Below are positions 8,084 through 16,720 of a stretch of DNA of 64,000 nucleotides, piece by piece. Position 1 is the stretch's first letter. Every line of letters begins with the position of its first letter. Under the pieces are notes generated by a model. The model worked only from the letters and a program-made list of their open reading frames with translations. It was not told where the DNA came from and made no database searches. The position numbers and the translations under genes are program-made. Source of the DNA: Roseibium sp. (GTDB lineage Bacteria; Pseudomonadota; Alphaproteobacteria; Rhizobiales; Stappiaceae); the NCBI GenBank assembly GCA_017643215.1, contig JAEPNV010000002.1, forward strand, positions 248,001 to 312,000, given 5' to 3'.

Positions 8084-9237
8084 GCGTTCCAACCTCCATG
8101 CGCCAGCCCCTGTCGCTGCGTCTGTCTTCGGCCGCGTTCCTGGGTTTTTGGTGTCTTCTGGCGGCGTTTCCCATCTTCTGGATCGCCGTGATGAGTTTCA
8201 AGGACCCCGTGGATGCCTTTGCGGCCAATCCGCTGGCGGTGATCTTCGGACCGGAAACCGTGGCGACGGGGCGGGGGCTTTCGGTTCTCGATATCCTTGT
8301 CGGCATCGCGGTTTTGTGGGGGACGATCCATCTGGCCATGAACCGCTTGCCGGAGCTGGTCACCAGGTTGACACCGCCGGAGCTTTTGCCGTTCGGCTGG
8401 ATTGTCGGCGCGCTGGCATACGGCATCGGATTTCTGATCGTGTTCTTCGGAATTCTGCCGCCGGTCCTTGGCGGATTGAACGGCATTCTCGGACCGTTCG
8501 GCGCGCCGATCATCGGCCTGACCAGCGAACACTATCAGGCTGTTTGGGTTGAAAACGCCTTTTATGAGAACTTCATCAACTCGTTGATTGTCACGGCGGG
8601 TGTCGTGACGGTCTCGCTGACGGTTGGGACACTGGCGGGCTTCGGCCTTGCCCGGTCCGGATCCGGTCTCGCGTTCTGGATCCTGATCATTGCGCTGGTG
8701 TTCCGGGCGCTGCCGCATTCGGTTCTGGTTGCCGGTTATCTGCCGCCGTTCATCAATTCCGCCGAGATCCTGCGTCCTATCCTGGGCGAGGCCGCGCCGA
8801 CGCTTTATGGAAAACCCTTAGCTGTGATTGCCGTGCTGGTGTCGATCAATCAGCCGTTCACGATTTGGATGCTGCGCTCGTTCTTTCAGAATATTCCGAA
8901 CGAGCTTGACGAGGCGGCCCGCGTGGACGGGTGCACGCATTTCCAGGCATTCCGATGGGTGATAATGCCGGTGATGTGGCCGGGGGTCATCACCACCGGC
9001 CTGTTCAGCTTCCTTCTGGCCTACAACGACTATCTCGTCTGTTCGCTGTTGCTGGACGCTCAGAACCAAACGATGGTTCCCGCGATCGCCGGCTACTTCA
9101 ACCGCGAGACGACAACCACGGATCAGGTGGAGGCGGTCGCGGCCGCGGTTTCGATCACGGCGCCGCTGTTTTTGCTGGTCATGATCTTCCAGCGCCAGAT
9201 CGTCTCCGGGCTGACCGCCGGTGCCGTTAAAGGATAG
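8080..9237 (+). CDS. ABC transporter permease 2 with inserted membrane pair
   Basis: MalG/UgpE-type permease, 385 residues, clearly longer than the usual 270-300. The first membrane segment (about 18-38) is followed by an insertion of roughly 110 residues holding two additional hydrophobic segments (about 68-85 and 105-125). The normal core then begins with NFINSLIVTAGVV. The coupling loop ELDEAARVDGCTHFQAFRWV (about 275-294) is canonical. With its partner it forms the membrane channel for the binding protein at 5768-6973. The insertion is unusual and has no assigned role. Confidence 0.92.
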   Translation: MSVPTSMRQPLSLRLSSAAFLGFWCLLAAFPIFWIAVMSFKDPVDAFAANPLAVIFGPETVATGRGLSVLDILVGIAVLWGTIHLAMNRLPELVTRLTPPELLPFGWIVGALAYGIGFLIVFFGILPPVLGGLNGILGPFGAPIIGLTSEHYQAVWVENAFYENFINSLIVTAGVVTVSLTVGTLAGFGLARSGSGLAFWILIIALVFRALPHSVLVAGYLPPFINSAEILRPILGEAAPTLYGKPLAVIAVLVSINQPFTIWMLRSFFQNIPNELDEAARVDGCTHFQAFRWVIMPVMWPGVITTGLFSFLLAYNDYLVCSLLLDAQNQTMVPAIAGYFNRETTTTDQVEAVAAAVSITAPLFLLVMIFQRQIVSGLTAGAVKG

Positions 9238-9257
9238 TCAGGGATGAGTGCCAGATC

Positions 9258-9794
9258 ATGAAAGGATCGCGTCCCGAACAAGCGGTTTTGAGCCGCAATA
9301 CGGATCTTTCCAAGACCGATGAAACAAGGCGCGTTATCGAGAAAATGGTCGACGGGCTCAATGACCATCGGATCGCCGATATCGGCGCGTTCTTCGCCGA
9401 CGGCTTCCGGTGGATGGGAAACACCGGCTGCGGCACAAAGACCGGATTGAAGGAATTCCAGGACAATTGGCAAAAGCCGTTCCAGGCTGCGTTCTCCGAC
9501 AAGGTTTGCATCGATGAGGCGCGTCTTTACATGGGCGAGTGGGCGGCGGCATTCGGGCGCCAGGAGGCGATTCATTCGGGCGTGTTCATGGGGATCGCGC
9601 CAACTGGCAAAAAGGTCGAAATCCGCTACATGGATTTCTGGAAGGTTGTTGACGGCAAGATCGTCGACAATTGGGTGATGGTCGATTTTCCGCACGTGCT
9701 TTCCCAGTTGGGCAGGGACGTGTTTGACGGTGAGGGATGGGAGGCTTTTGACCGCGGCGAGCGCGCGGCGCCAGATCCTGACCCGGCGGGCTGA
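9258..9794 (+). CDS. single-domain NTF2/SnoaL-like protein
   Basis: Cytoplasmic 178-residue protein with one NTF2-like domain. It aligns by eye with the C-terminal halves of the proteins at 3474-4475 and 11876-12931: [32 protein letters not shown] against GIAPTG then RSLDFWRLENGLIRENWVMVD. A pocket enzyme or ligand-binding role is possible but not proven. It follows the second permease by 20 bases, so it is cotranscribed with the importer. The ribosome site is weak; a later in-frame start cannot be excluded. Confidence 0.85.
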   Translation: MKGSRPEQAVLSRNTDLSKTDETRRVIEKMVDGLNDHRIADIGAFFADGFRWMGNTGCGTKTGLKEFQDNWQKPFQAAFSDKVCIDEARLYMGEWAAAFGRQEAIHSGVFMGIAPTGKKVEIRYMDFWKVVDGKIVDNWVMVDFPHVLSQLGRDVFDGEGWEAFDRGERAAPDPDPAG

Positions 9795-9855
9795 GATCTT
9801 CGCGGACGGGGATGCCTTGCCGCGTTTGATCGGCCGATTTGGTTTAGACAGTTAT

Positions 9856-9873
9856 ATTGCATACGTATGCAAT
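9856..9873. promoter_or_regulatory. palindromic operator, probable LacI-family site 2
   Basis: ATTGCATACGTATGCAAT, a perfect 18-bp palindrome in the 145-base gap before the histidinol-dehydrogenase-family gene. It matches site 1 at 4494-4513 over its core. A poor promoter can be drawn across it (TTAGAC at 9844-9849, a TATGCA-like element inside the palindrome), so bound repressor would block transcription. The promoter reading is inference. Confidence 0.75.
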
Positions 9874-9939
9874 TTGACTATGAGAAGATGGGATCAGGCG
9901 TGGCCGACAGCGCCTCGGAAAATGTCAGAAGGACAACAA

Positions 9940-11250
9940 ATGGCGATTGAGTATCTGAAGCGCGGCAAACCGGAAACCGAGCGCTCTGAGGACGACGCCA
10001 AGGTTCGATCCATCGTTGAGGCGACGCTCAGCGACATCGAAGCCCGCGGTGACGCGGCGGTACGGTCACTGTCGGAGAAATTCGACAATTATTCACCGGC
10101 TTCGTTCCGTCTTTCCGGGTCGGAAATCGAAGCCTTGATGAACCAGGTTACGCCCCGGGACATGGAGGACATCAAGTTCGCGCAAGCACAGGTGCGCGCG
10201 TTTGCGCAGGCCCAGCGCGCCTCGATGACCGACATCGAAGTGGAAACCATGCCGGGCGTGATCCTCGGGCACAAGAACATCCCCGTCCAATCGGTCGGCT
10301 GCTACGTGCCCGGCGGCAAGTTTCCGATGGTGGCGTCGGCGCACATGTCGGTGGCGACCGCCTCTGTGGCAGGCGTTCCGCGGGTCGCCGCCGCCACGCC
10401 GCCGTTCAAGGGGGCGCCGAACCCGGCAGTGATCGCGGCCATGCATTTGGGCGGCGCCCATGAGATCTATGTTCTGGGCGGTATTCAGGCGGTCGGGGCG
10501 CTTGCGATCGGCACCGAGACCATCGACCCGGTTCATATGCTGGTGGGGCCGGGAAATGCGTTTGTTGCCGAAGCCAAACGCCAATTGTTCGGCCGGGTCG
10601 GGATCGACCTGTTCGCCGGTCCAACCGAAACCATGGTGATAGCGGACGACACCGTGGATGCGGAAATGTGCGCCACCGATCTTCTCGGTCAGGCCGAGCA
10701 CGGCTACAACTCTCCGGCGGTCCTGGTGACCAACTCACGGAAGTTGGCGCAGGACACCCTTGCCGAAGTTGAACGCCTGCTCAAGATCCTGCCCACGGCC
10801 GAGACCGCCGCCAAGTCCTGGGAGGATTACGGCGAAGTCATTTTGTGCGAGACCTATGACGAAATGCTCGCTGTCGCCGATGAGATCGCGTCGGAACACG
10901 TCCAGGTCATGACCGATCGCGACGATTGGTTCCTCGACAACATGACCTGCTACGGCGCGCTGTTCCTCGGACCGCGCACGAACGTTGCCAACGGCGACAA
11001 GGTGATCGGCACGAACCACACGCTGCCGACCAAAAAGGCCGGCCGCTATACCGGCGGGCTGTGGGTCGGGAAATTCCTCAAGACCCATTCCTACCAGAAG
11101 ATCCTGACCGACGAGGCCGCGGCCGAAATTGGCGCCTATTGTTCGCGGCTCTGCATGTTGGAAGGCTTTGTTGGTCATGCGGAACAGGCCAATGTCCGCG
11201 TCCGCCGGTATGGCCGCAGCAACGTTCCGTATGGGGAGGCTGCGGAATGA
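9940..11250 (+). CDS. histidinol dehydrogenase family protein, catabolic paralogue
   Basis: NAD-dependent dehydrogenase of the HisD superfamily, 436 residues. The zinc and catalytic positions known from HisD are kept: Gln251 and His254 (GQAEHG), Glu319-His320 (SEHVQV), Asp353 and His413 (EGFVGHAE). The segment after NHTLPT differs from true HisD, which suggests another substrate. HisD relatives such as HpsN oxidise a terminal alcohol of a diol to an acid in two NAD steps, so a similar two-step oxidation is plausible here. No his gene is nearby. The ATG at 9940 is chosen for AGAAGGA at 6 bases; an ATG 18 bases upstream is less well placed. Confidence 0.9.
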   Translation: MAIEYLKRGKPETERSEDDAKVRSIVEATLSDIEARGDAAVRSLSEKFDNYSPASFRLSGSEIEALMNQVTPRDMEDIKFAQAQVRAFAQAQRASMTDIEVETMPGVILGHKNIPVQSVGCYVPGGKFPMVASAHMSVATASVAGVPRVAAATPPFKGAPNPAVIAAMHLGGAHEIYVLGGIQAVGALAIGTETIDPVHMLVGPGNAFVAEAKRQLFGRVGIDLFAGPTETMVIADDTVDAEMCATDLLGQAEHGYNSPAVLVTNSRKLAQDTLAEVERLLKILPTAETAAKSWEDYGEVILCETYDEMLAVADEIASEHVQVMTDRDDWFLDNMTCYGALFLGPRTNVANGDKVIGTNHTLPTKKAGRYTGGLWVGKFLKTHSYQKILTDEAAAEIGAYCSRLCMLEGFVGHAEQANVRVRRYGRSNVPYGEAAE

Positions 11251-11879
11251 TCACCGTTCACGGTCGTATCACCTCGGCCAACGTTCAGCCGGTCATATGG
11301 TGTTTGGAAGAACTGGGTGTTGAGTACCAGCGCCTCGATGTGGGTGGTCCGTTCGGCGGCACGGACACCGACGAATTCCTGGCCATGAACCCGCTCGGGC
11401 TGGTGCCCGTTTTGGAAGACGGCGGAAAGGCGATCTCTGAAGTTGTAACGATCCTGCGCTATCTGATGCGCCGCTACGGCGGGCATCCGCCCGACCCGAT
11501 GGCTGCGGCGCAGATCGAAAGGTGGGCCGATATGTCCCGCCAGCATATATACGTGCCATTGATCCCGACGATCTTCTGGCAACTGATCCGCACGCCGGCC
11601 GATGACCGCAATCACACCGCCCTTCGCCAGGCCGAAGCGGCCCTCAAGATCGCGATGGCCATCGTTCAGGGTCTGATCAAGGGACCATTTATTGGCGGGG
11701 AAGAGCTCAATCTGGCCGACTACCAGATCGGCAGCCTGCTATACCGGTATTACACGCTTGATTTCGACCGGGCGGACCTGCCGAGCCTCAAATCCTATTA
11801 CGATGCGCTCTGCGCGCGGCCCGCTTACCAGACCTTCGTCATGCTCGACTATTCGGCCATGAAGGTGGCTGGCGCATGA
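11247..11879 (+). CDS. glutathione S-transferase-like protein
   Basis: Cytosolic GST-fold protein, 210 residues. The thioredoxin-like N-terminal domain (about 1-78) has the typical turn [12 protein letters not shown] followed by [10 protein letters not shown], where most GSTs have ES-type glutathione contacts. An all-helical C-terminal domain includes [23 protein letters not shown]. It may conjugate or remove glutathione from a pathway intermediate, or be structural; the sequence does not decide. Its ATG overlaps the preceding stop (ATGA) and GGGGAGG stands before it, so it is coupled to the dehydrogenase. Confidence 0.88.
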   Translation: MITVHGRITSANVQPVIWCLEELGVEYQRLDVGGPFGGTDTDEFLAMNPLGLVPVLEDGGKAISEVVTILRYLMRRYGGHPPDPMAAAQIERWADMSRQHIYVPLIPTIFWQLIRTPADDRNHTALRQAEAALKIAMAIVQGLIKGPFIGGEELNLADYQIGSLLYRYYTLDFDRADLPSLKSYYDALCARPAYQTFVMLDYSAMKVAGA

Positions 11880-12931
11880 CCACCGACCGGCATACGGCCC
11901 ACAAGGCGCTGATCGCGCCGGTAAGGGCCGCCATGTACGATTTTGAAGAGGGGTCTGTCCGCCGGGCGCTGAAGGATCTGTGCGCTGACGATGCCTTGTT
12001 CCGGCTGGCGCACCCCTTTGGTGACACGGTCGGCGCAGACGCTTTTTATAGCGGAGCCTACACGCCGCTGTTTCGGGCCATACCGGATCTGGAACGGCGC
12101 GATTCCATCGTCATGGCGGGCCCAACGCCAGAAGGGGCCAACTGGGTCGGCTGCGGCGGCTATTACACCGGCACGTTTGAAAAGCCGTTTTTGGACATCC
12201 CGCCGACCGGCCATCAAGCGGTCATGCGCTTCCACGAGTTCTACCGGTTCGAGAACGGAAAGGTCGTGGAGTTTCAAGCGCTCTGGGATCTGCCGGAGGT
12301 GATGATGCAGGCGGGCGCCTGGCCGATGGCGCCGAGCCTCGGCCTGGAGTGGCATGTGCCGGGACCGGCGACCGAAGACGGCCTTGTGCCCGGACCCTAT
12401 GATGCGGACCAGGGACATGAGACCTGCCAGCACATCATCGAGATGCTGGATTATCTCAAAAAACATCCCTCGCTCGGCGGCCCGGAAGTGATGGAGATGG
12501 AGCGGTTCTGGCACCCACGGATGAACTGGTACGGGCCGTCGGGGATCGGGACGGGGCGGGGCATCAAAGGATTTCGCAACTGGCACCAGATCCCGTTTTT
12601 GAACGCTATGCCCGACCGCGGGCAATATGTCGACGAGATCGAGTACCACTTCTTTGGCGACCGGAACTATGCCGCCGTTACCGGCTGGCCGAACATGATC
12701 CAGACAGTCACGCAAGATGGCTGGATGGGGATTGCACCGACGGGCACCAAAATCACCATGCGCAGCCTCGATTTTTGGCGGCTCGAAAACGGCCTCATCC
12801 GGGAAAACTGGGTGATGGTGGACCTGCTCGATGCCTATTCCCAGCTCGGTGTCAACGTCTTCAAGCGCTTGAGGGAGTTCAACAAGGCCCGTTTGGGCTT
12901 TGATCCGGAGACCGGGAGAGCGCTCCAATGA
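11876..12931 (+). CDS. tandem NTF2/SnoaL-like domain protein
   Basis: 351-residue cytoplasmic protein with two NTF2-like domains (about 10-160 and 185-330), joined by a GPATEDGLVPGPY linker that is nearly shared with the protein at 3474-4475. Each half ends in the fold's usual strand pattern (RFENGKVVEFQALWDL and RLENGLIRENWVMVDL). The duplication and the cluster position suggest a substrate- or intermediate-binding enzyme, but no catalytic triad can be assigned from the sequence. Its start overlaps the GST stop by four bases, and its own stop overlaps the SDR start in the same way. Confidence 0.87.
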   Translation: MTTDRHTAHKALIAPVRAAMYDFEEGSVRRALKDLCADDALFRLAHPFGDTVGADAFYSGAYTPLFRAIPDLERRDSIVMAGPTPEGANWVGCGGYYTGTFEKPFLDIPPTGHQAVMRFHEFYRFENGKVVEFQALWDLPEVMMQAGAWPMAPSLGLEWHVPGPATEDGLVPGPYDADQGHETCQHIIEMLDYLKKHPSLGGPEVMEMERFWHPRMNWYGPSGIGTGRGIKGFRNWHQIPFLNAMPDRGQYVDEIEYHFFGDRNYAAVTGWPNMIQTVTQDGWMGIAPTGTKITMRSLDFWRLENGLIRENWVMVDLLDAYSQLGVNVFKRLREFNKARLGFDPETGRALQ

Positions 12932-13695
12932 CCGATCTTCCCAAAACACCGAGTTTTTCTCTTCAAGGCAAGCGGATCCTGGTGACCGGGGCATCCTCCG
13001 GAATTGGCCTTGCGTGTGCAACCGCCCTCGCCGAAGCCGGCGGCAACACAGTTCTGGCGGCACGGCGGGCGGACAAGCTTGCCGATGCAGTAAAGGCGAT
13101 GACGGCGAAGGGCTGGACGGCATCCGCACTGCAGATGGATGTGGCGGACGTTCAGGACATGCAGGACAAGGTGGCACGACACGGCCCGTTCGATGTGTTG
13201 GTCAACAGCGCGGGCCTTGCCCGCCACAGCCCGGCCGTGGAGACCACGCCGGACGATTTCGACGCGGTCATGAACGTCAATCTACGGGGCGCCTATTTTG
13301 TCACGCAGGCCGTTGCCAGAGGGCTGCTTGAGGCCGGAAAACCCGGTTCGCTGATCAACATGTCCTCGCAAATGGCCCATGTCGGCGGAATCGACAGGGC
13401 GGTCTATTGCGCCTCCAAATTCGCGGTCGAGGGCTTCACAAAAGCGATGGCGCTGGAGTTTGGTCCGAAGCAGATCCGGGTCAACACGATCTGTCCGACC
13501 TTCATCCGCACGCCCTTCACCGAGGCGACGTTCGAGAACCCGGAGCGGGTGGAGTGGATCCAGCAGAAGATCAAGCTCGGCCGCACCGGTGTCGTGGAGG
13601 ACATTATGGGCGCGGTGCTTTATCTGGCGAGCGACGCCTCGGCCCTTGTCACGGGCACATCGCTGATGGTGGACGGAGGCTGGACGGCGGACTGA
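12928..13695 (+). CDS. SDR family oxidoreductase
   Basis: Classical short-chain dehydrogenase/reductase, 255 residues, NAD(P)-dependent. The glycine motif TGASSGIG is at 20-27, NSAG at 93-96, Asn118, the catalytic serine at 146/147, and Tyr160-x3-Lys164 (YCASK). Arg47-Arg48 after the second strand (AARRAD) hints at NADP preference, an inference. It likely interconverts an alcohol and a ketone in the pathway fed by the importer. It overlaps the upstream gene by ATGA, and its stop overlaps the regulator start (TGATG). Confidence 0.92.
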   Translation: MTDLPKTPSFSLQGKRILVTGASSGIGLACATALAEAGGNTVLAARRADKLADAVKAMTAKGWTASALQMDVADVQDMQDKVARHGPFDVLVNSAGLARHSPAVETTPDDFDAVMNVNLRGAYFVTQAVARGLLEAGKPGSLINMSSQMAHVGGIDRAVYCASKFAVEGFTKAMALEFGPKQIRVNTICPTFIRTPFTEATFENPERVEWIQQKIKLGRTGVVEDIMGAVLYLASDASALVTGTSLMVDGGWTAD

Positions 13696-14726
13696 TGGGC
13701 ATCGAGAAGGTCACATCGATCGACGTCGCCAAGCGGGCCGGCGTCAGTCAGTCCGCGGTCAGCCGGGTGTTCACGCCCGGCGCGTCCGTGTCGTCGAAAA
13801 TGGCCGAAAAGGTGCTCAAAGCCGCCGATGAACTCGGTTACAGGCCGAATGTCCTGGCCCGTTCACTGATTACCGGGCGGTCCCGCATCATTGGTCTCGT
13901 CGTTGCCTACCTGGAAAACCAGTTCTATCCGGATGCGCTTGAAAAACTTTCCAACGCATTGCAACAGCACGGCTATCACATCCTCGTTTTCATGGTGTCG
14001 AATGACGACGACATGGTCGACCAGGTCATGGGCGAACTCCTCGACTACCAGGTCGACGGGATCATCACCGCCTCTGTTGCCATGTCAAACGAGCTTGCCG
14101 CACGGTGTGCGGCCGCCGGTGTTCCTGTTGTGCTGTTCAACCGGGGTCAGGACGATCCCCGGCTCAATCAGGTCACCTCGGACAACTACAATGGCGGTTA
14201 TCAGATCGCCGAATTCCTTGTTTCAGGTGGCCATCAGCGGATCGCCCATATCGCCGGATGGGCCGGATCGTCGACGGGCCGTGACCGCGAGGCCGGGTTC
14301 CGGGCCGGCCTGAAGGATCTAGGGCGGGAGCTTGTCGCCTGTATCGACGGAATGTACAGGCGCGAGACCGCGGCGGACGCGGCGCGCGAGCTGTTTCGCG
14401 GTCCCGACCGGCCGGATGCGGTCTTTGTCGGCAACGATCATATGGCCTTTGCGGTCATGGATGTTCTGAGATCGGAACTCACGCTCGATGTGCCCGGCGA
14501 CGTCTCGGTGGTTGGCTACGACGACGTCCCGCTCGCGTCCTGGCCGGCCTACGATCTCACGACCTTACGCCAACCCTCCAATCGCATGGTGGAGGCAACG
14601 GTTTCGATCCTGCTCGAGTGGATCGAACACGGTGCCAACGACGTTCAGAAAATCAAGATAGACGGGCCGCTGATGATCCGCGGCTCGGCCCGCGTTCCGC
14701 AAGGATGGTCACATGAAAGGCTTTGA
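13695..14726 (+). CDS. LacI family transcriptional regulator
   Basis: Regulator of 343 residues. The N-terminal helix-turn-helix is at about 7-30 (TSIDVAKRAGVSQSAVSRVF), with hinge helix NVLARSLITGRS. A periplasmic-binding-protein-like effector domain follows (GLVVAYLENQFYPDAL; DGIITASVAMS; AVFVGNDHMAFAVMDVL; VVGYDDVPLASW). It is embedded in the catabolic operon and overlaps genes on both sides, so it is cotranscribed with its likely targets. The best candidate binding sites are the palindromes at 4494 and 9856. The inducer is unknown and may be the importer's substrate. Confidence 0.93.
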   Translation: MGIEKVTSIDVAKRAGVSQSAVSRVFTPGASVSSKMAEKVLKAADELGYRPNVLARSLITGRSRIIGLVVAYLENQFYPDALEKLSNALQQHGYHILVFMVSNDDDMVDQVMGELLDYQVDGIITASVAMSNELAARCAAAGVPVVLFNRGQDDPRLNQVTSDNYNGGYQIAEFLVSGGHQRIAHIAGWAGSSTGRDREAGFRAGLKDLGRELVACIDGMYRRETAADAARELFRGPDRPDAVFVGNDHMAFAVMDVLRSELTLDVPGDVSVVGYDDVPLASWPAYDLTTLRQPSNRMVEATVSILLEWIEHGANDVQKIKIDGPLMIRGSARVPQGWSHERL

Positions 14727-15681
14727 TCCGCGCTGGTCGGATTTTCCCGATTACATCATCGGGATCACCAAGGAGATCTGGGAAGACCGGAAGATCGCGA
14801 CGCTTCATCAGTACTACTCCGAGGACATCATCGTCCGCTCGCCGGGTTCGGTGGTGGTCGGCAACAAGGACGTGATCGGCGCCACGATGGCAACGCTTGC
14901 CGAGTTTCCGGACCGCGAACTGCTGGGTGAGGACGTGATTTGGTCGGGCTCGCCGGAAGACGGCATGCTGTCCTCTCACCGGATCATCTCGACCGCGACC
15001 CATGCAGGCGACGGCGTTTACGGCAAGGCGACCGGCAAAAAGCTCCGATACCGGATCATTGCCGACTGCCACGCCATCAACAATCAAATCAACGATGAAT
15101 GGTTGATCCGCGACCAGGGTGCGATTGTCCGGCAGATGGGATGGGATCCAAAACAGTATGCCCACGACTTGATCGCGCGCGAAGGCGGACCGGATGACTG
15201 CGTCAGACCCTTCACCCCTTCGATCGACAAGCCTGGCCCCTACAAGGGCCGGGGCAACGACAATGAATGGGGCGCGAAATACGCCGACATCCTGACCCGG
15301 ATCATGGCCGCGGACATGGCGGCAATTGAATCAGACTACGACCGGGCTTGCCAACTTGCTTATCCAGGCGGCGTGAATGGTCAGTCCCATCGCGATGCCG
15401 ACCGGTTCTGGATGGGGCTTCGCGCCAGTTTCCCGTCGGCTGACTTCAAAATCGACCACCAGATCGGCCGGGACGACCCGATGATGCCGCCACGCGCGGC
15501 CATTCGTTGGTCGCTCAACGGCAAACATGACGGATGGGGCGTCTTCGGCATTCCGACCGGCGCCGAAGTCCATGTGATAGGGGCCGCTCATGCGGAGTTC
15601 GGCCCGTGGGGGCTCCGCCGAGAATATGTGCTTTTCGATGAAACGGCGATCTGGAAACAGATCGCGCTCCAAACCGGCTAA
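14713..15681 (+). CDS. divergent tandem NTF2-like domain protein
   Basis: 322-residue protein with two SnoaL/NTF2-like units, more distant from the other three in the cluster. The first unit (about 10-160) carries IWEDRKIATLHQYYSEDIIVRSPG and a central GSPEDGMLSSHRI. The second (about 195-320) carries RFWMGLRASFPSADFKID and ends GPWGLRREYVLFDETAIWKQI. No signal peptide or membrane segment. It starts 14 bases before the regulator's stop. The function is unknown; its pairing with a regulator and two redox enzymes suggests handling of a pathway intermediate. Confidence 0.82.
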   Translation: MKGFDPRWSDFPDYIIGITKEIWEDRKIATLHQYYSEDIIVRSPGSVVVGNKDVIGATMATLAEFPDRELLGEDVIWSGSPEDGMLSSHRIISTATHAGDGVYGKATGKKLRYRIIADCHAINNQINDEWLIRDQGAIVRQMGWDPKQYAHDLIAREGGPDDCVRPFTPSIDKPGPYKGRGNDNEWGAKYADILTRIMAADMAAIESDYDRACQLAYPGGVNGQSHRDADRFWMGLRASFPSADFKIDHQIGRDDPMMPPRAAIRWSLNGKHDGWGVFGIPTGAEVHVIGAAHAEFGPWGLRREYVLFDETAIWKQIALQTG

Positions 15682-15703
15682 GGCCGGATCAATAGGCTCC
15701 GAG

Positions 15704-16672
15704 ATGACACTTGAGGAAATGGAAACCCGCATTGTCCGCTATGGCGATCTGAAACCCTGCCGGACGGCGTTCATCGACGCGCATACACCTGGGTCAGACC
15801 AGAAGGAAAACTTCACGATCATCGGCGGTGGTGTATCGGAAAGTCCGGATCAGCATGTTCACATCAAGGACACGCCCGGGTTCAATATCGGGGCCGCCGG
15901 CCAGCCGCCCAAATGCCGGAACTCATTGCATTCCCATCGAACGGCCGAGGTGTTTTTTGTCCTGAAGGGCCGCTGGCGGTTCTTCTGGGGGCGTTGGGGC
16001 ACGGCCGGCGAGGTCGTTTTGGAAGAAGGCGATATCTTCAACATCCCGACCGGGATCTTTCGCGGCTTTGAAAACATCGGCACCGACTACGGGATGATCA
16101 TGGCGATCCTTGGCGGTGACGACGCTGGCGGCGGCGTGATTTGGGCGCCGCAGGTCATCGAAGACGCCAAGGACCACGGGCTGGTCCTGGGGGAAAACGG
16201 CATTCTTTATGACACCAAGCAAGGCCAATCCTTGCCGGACGGCGTTGACCCCATGCCTCTGCTTACTGACGAAGAACTTAAGCGGTATGCCGAGCCCGCG
16301 AATGATCAGGTCATTCGCGACTATGTCGCCCGTTATTGGGACATGATGGCTCTTGCGAGTGGCAAACCGTGCCAGGTCATCGGCGAGGCCGGCCTCTTGA
16401 AGGACCGGCCCGGATTTGAAGTTGAGTTCGTCACACGGGGATCTTTGCCGGACACCGAGTGCAGCCTGGATCGCCATGAAGTCATCATGGTCATGCGGGG
16501 CCATTGGACACTTCGATGGGCCGGCGGTGAACGAACCCTCGCACCGGGCGACACGTGTGCGATCCCGCCCGGCCTGTCGCATAGCCTGACTCCGTCGATG
16601 AGCGGCGAAGCGAGCCTTTTCCGAATTATGAATACGGACGACCCCGCCGGTCCGACCTGGCAGCCACACTGA
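15704..16672 (+). CDS. bicupin domain protein
   Basis: 322-residue protein with two cupin beta-barrels. The N-terminal one has SLHSHRTAEVFFVLKGRWRF then EEGDIFNIPTGIFRGFEN, close to the two cupin motifs with histidines that could hold a metal. The C-terminal one has LDRHEVIMVMRGHWTLRW and LAPGDTCAIPPGLSHSL. The layout recalls gentisate-dioxygenase-like and other bicupin oxygenases or isomerases, but the reaction cannot be assigned. It follows the previous gene by 22 bases. The ATG at 15704 is preferred; a second in-frame ATG lies five codons later. Confidence 0.85.
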   Translation: MTLEEMETRIVRYGDLKPCRTAFIDAHTPGSDQKENFTIIGGGVSESPDQHVHIKDTPGFNIGAAGQPPKCRNSLHSHRTAEVFFVLKGRWRFFWGRWGTAGEVVLEEGDIFNIPTGIFRGFENIGTDYGMIMAILGGDDAGGGVIWAPQVIEDAKDHGLVLGENGILYDTKQGQSLPDGVDPMPLLTDEELKRYAEPANDQVIRDYVARYWDMMALASGKPCQVIGEAGLLKDRPGFEVEFVTRGSLPDTECSLDRHEVIMVMRGHWTLRWAGGERTLAPGDTCAIPPGLSHSLTPSMSGEASLFRIMNTDDPAGPTWQPH

Positions 16673-16720
16673 TAAAAACACCGGCGCCGGGCACGCGTCC
16701 GCGGAGAGGGAACGAAAATC

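Noticed and set aside
9940..11250. Naming the dehydrogenase hisD
   Set aside because: No histidine genes nearby and the substrate-end segment differs from true HisD.
11849..13177. Long minus-strand frame opposite the NTF2-like and SDR genes
   Set aside because: Plus-strand genes with catalytic motifs and coupled starts occupy the same bases; no ribosome site or recognisable protein on the minus strand.
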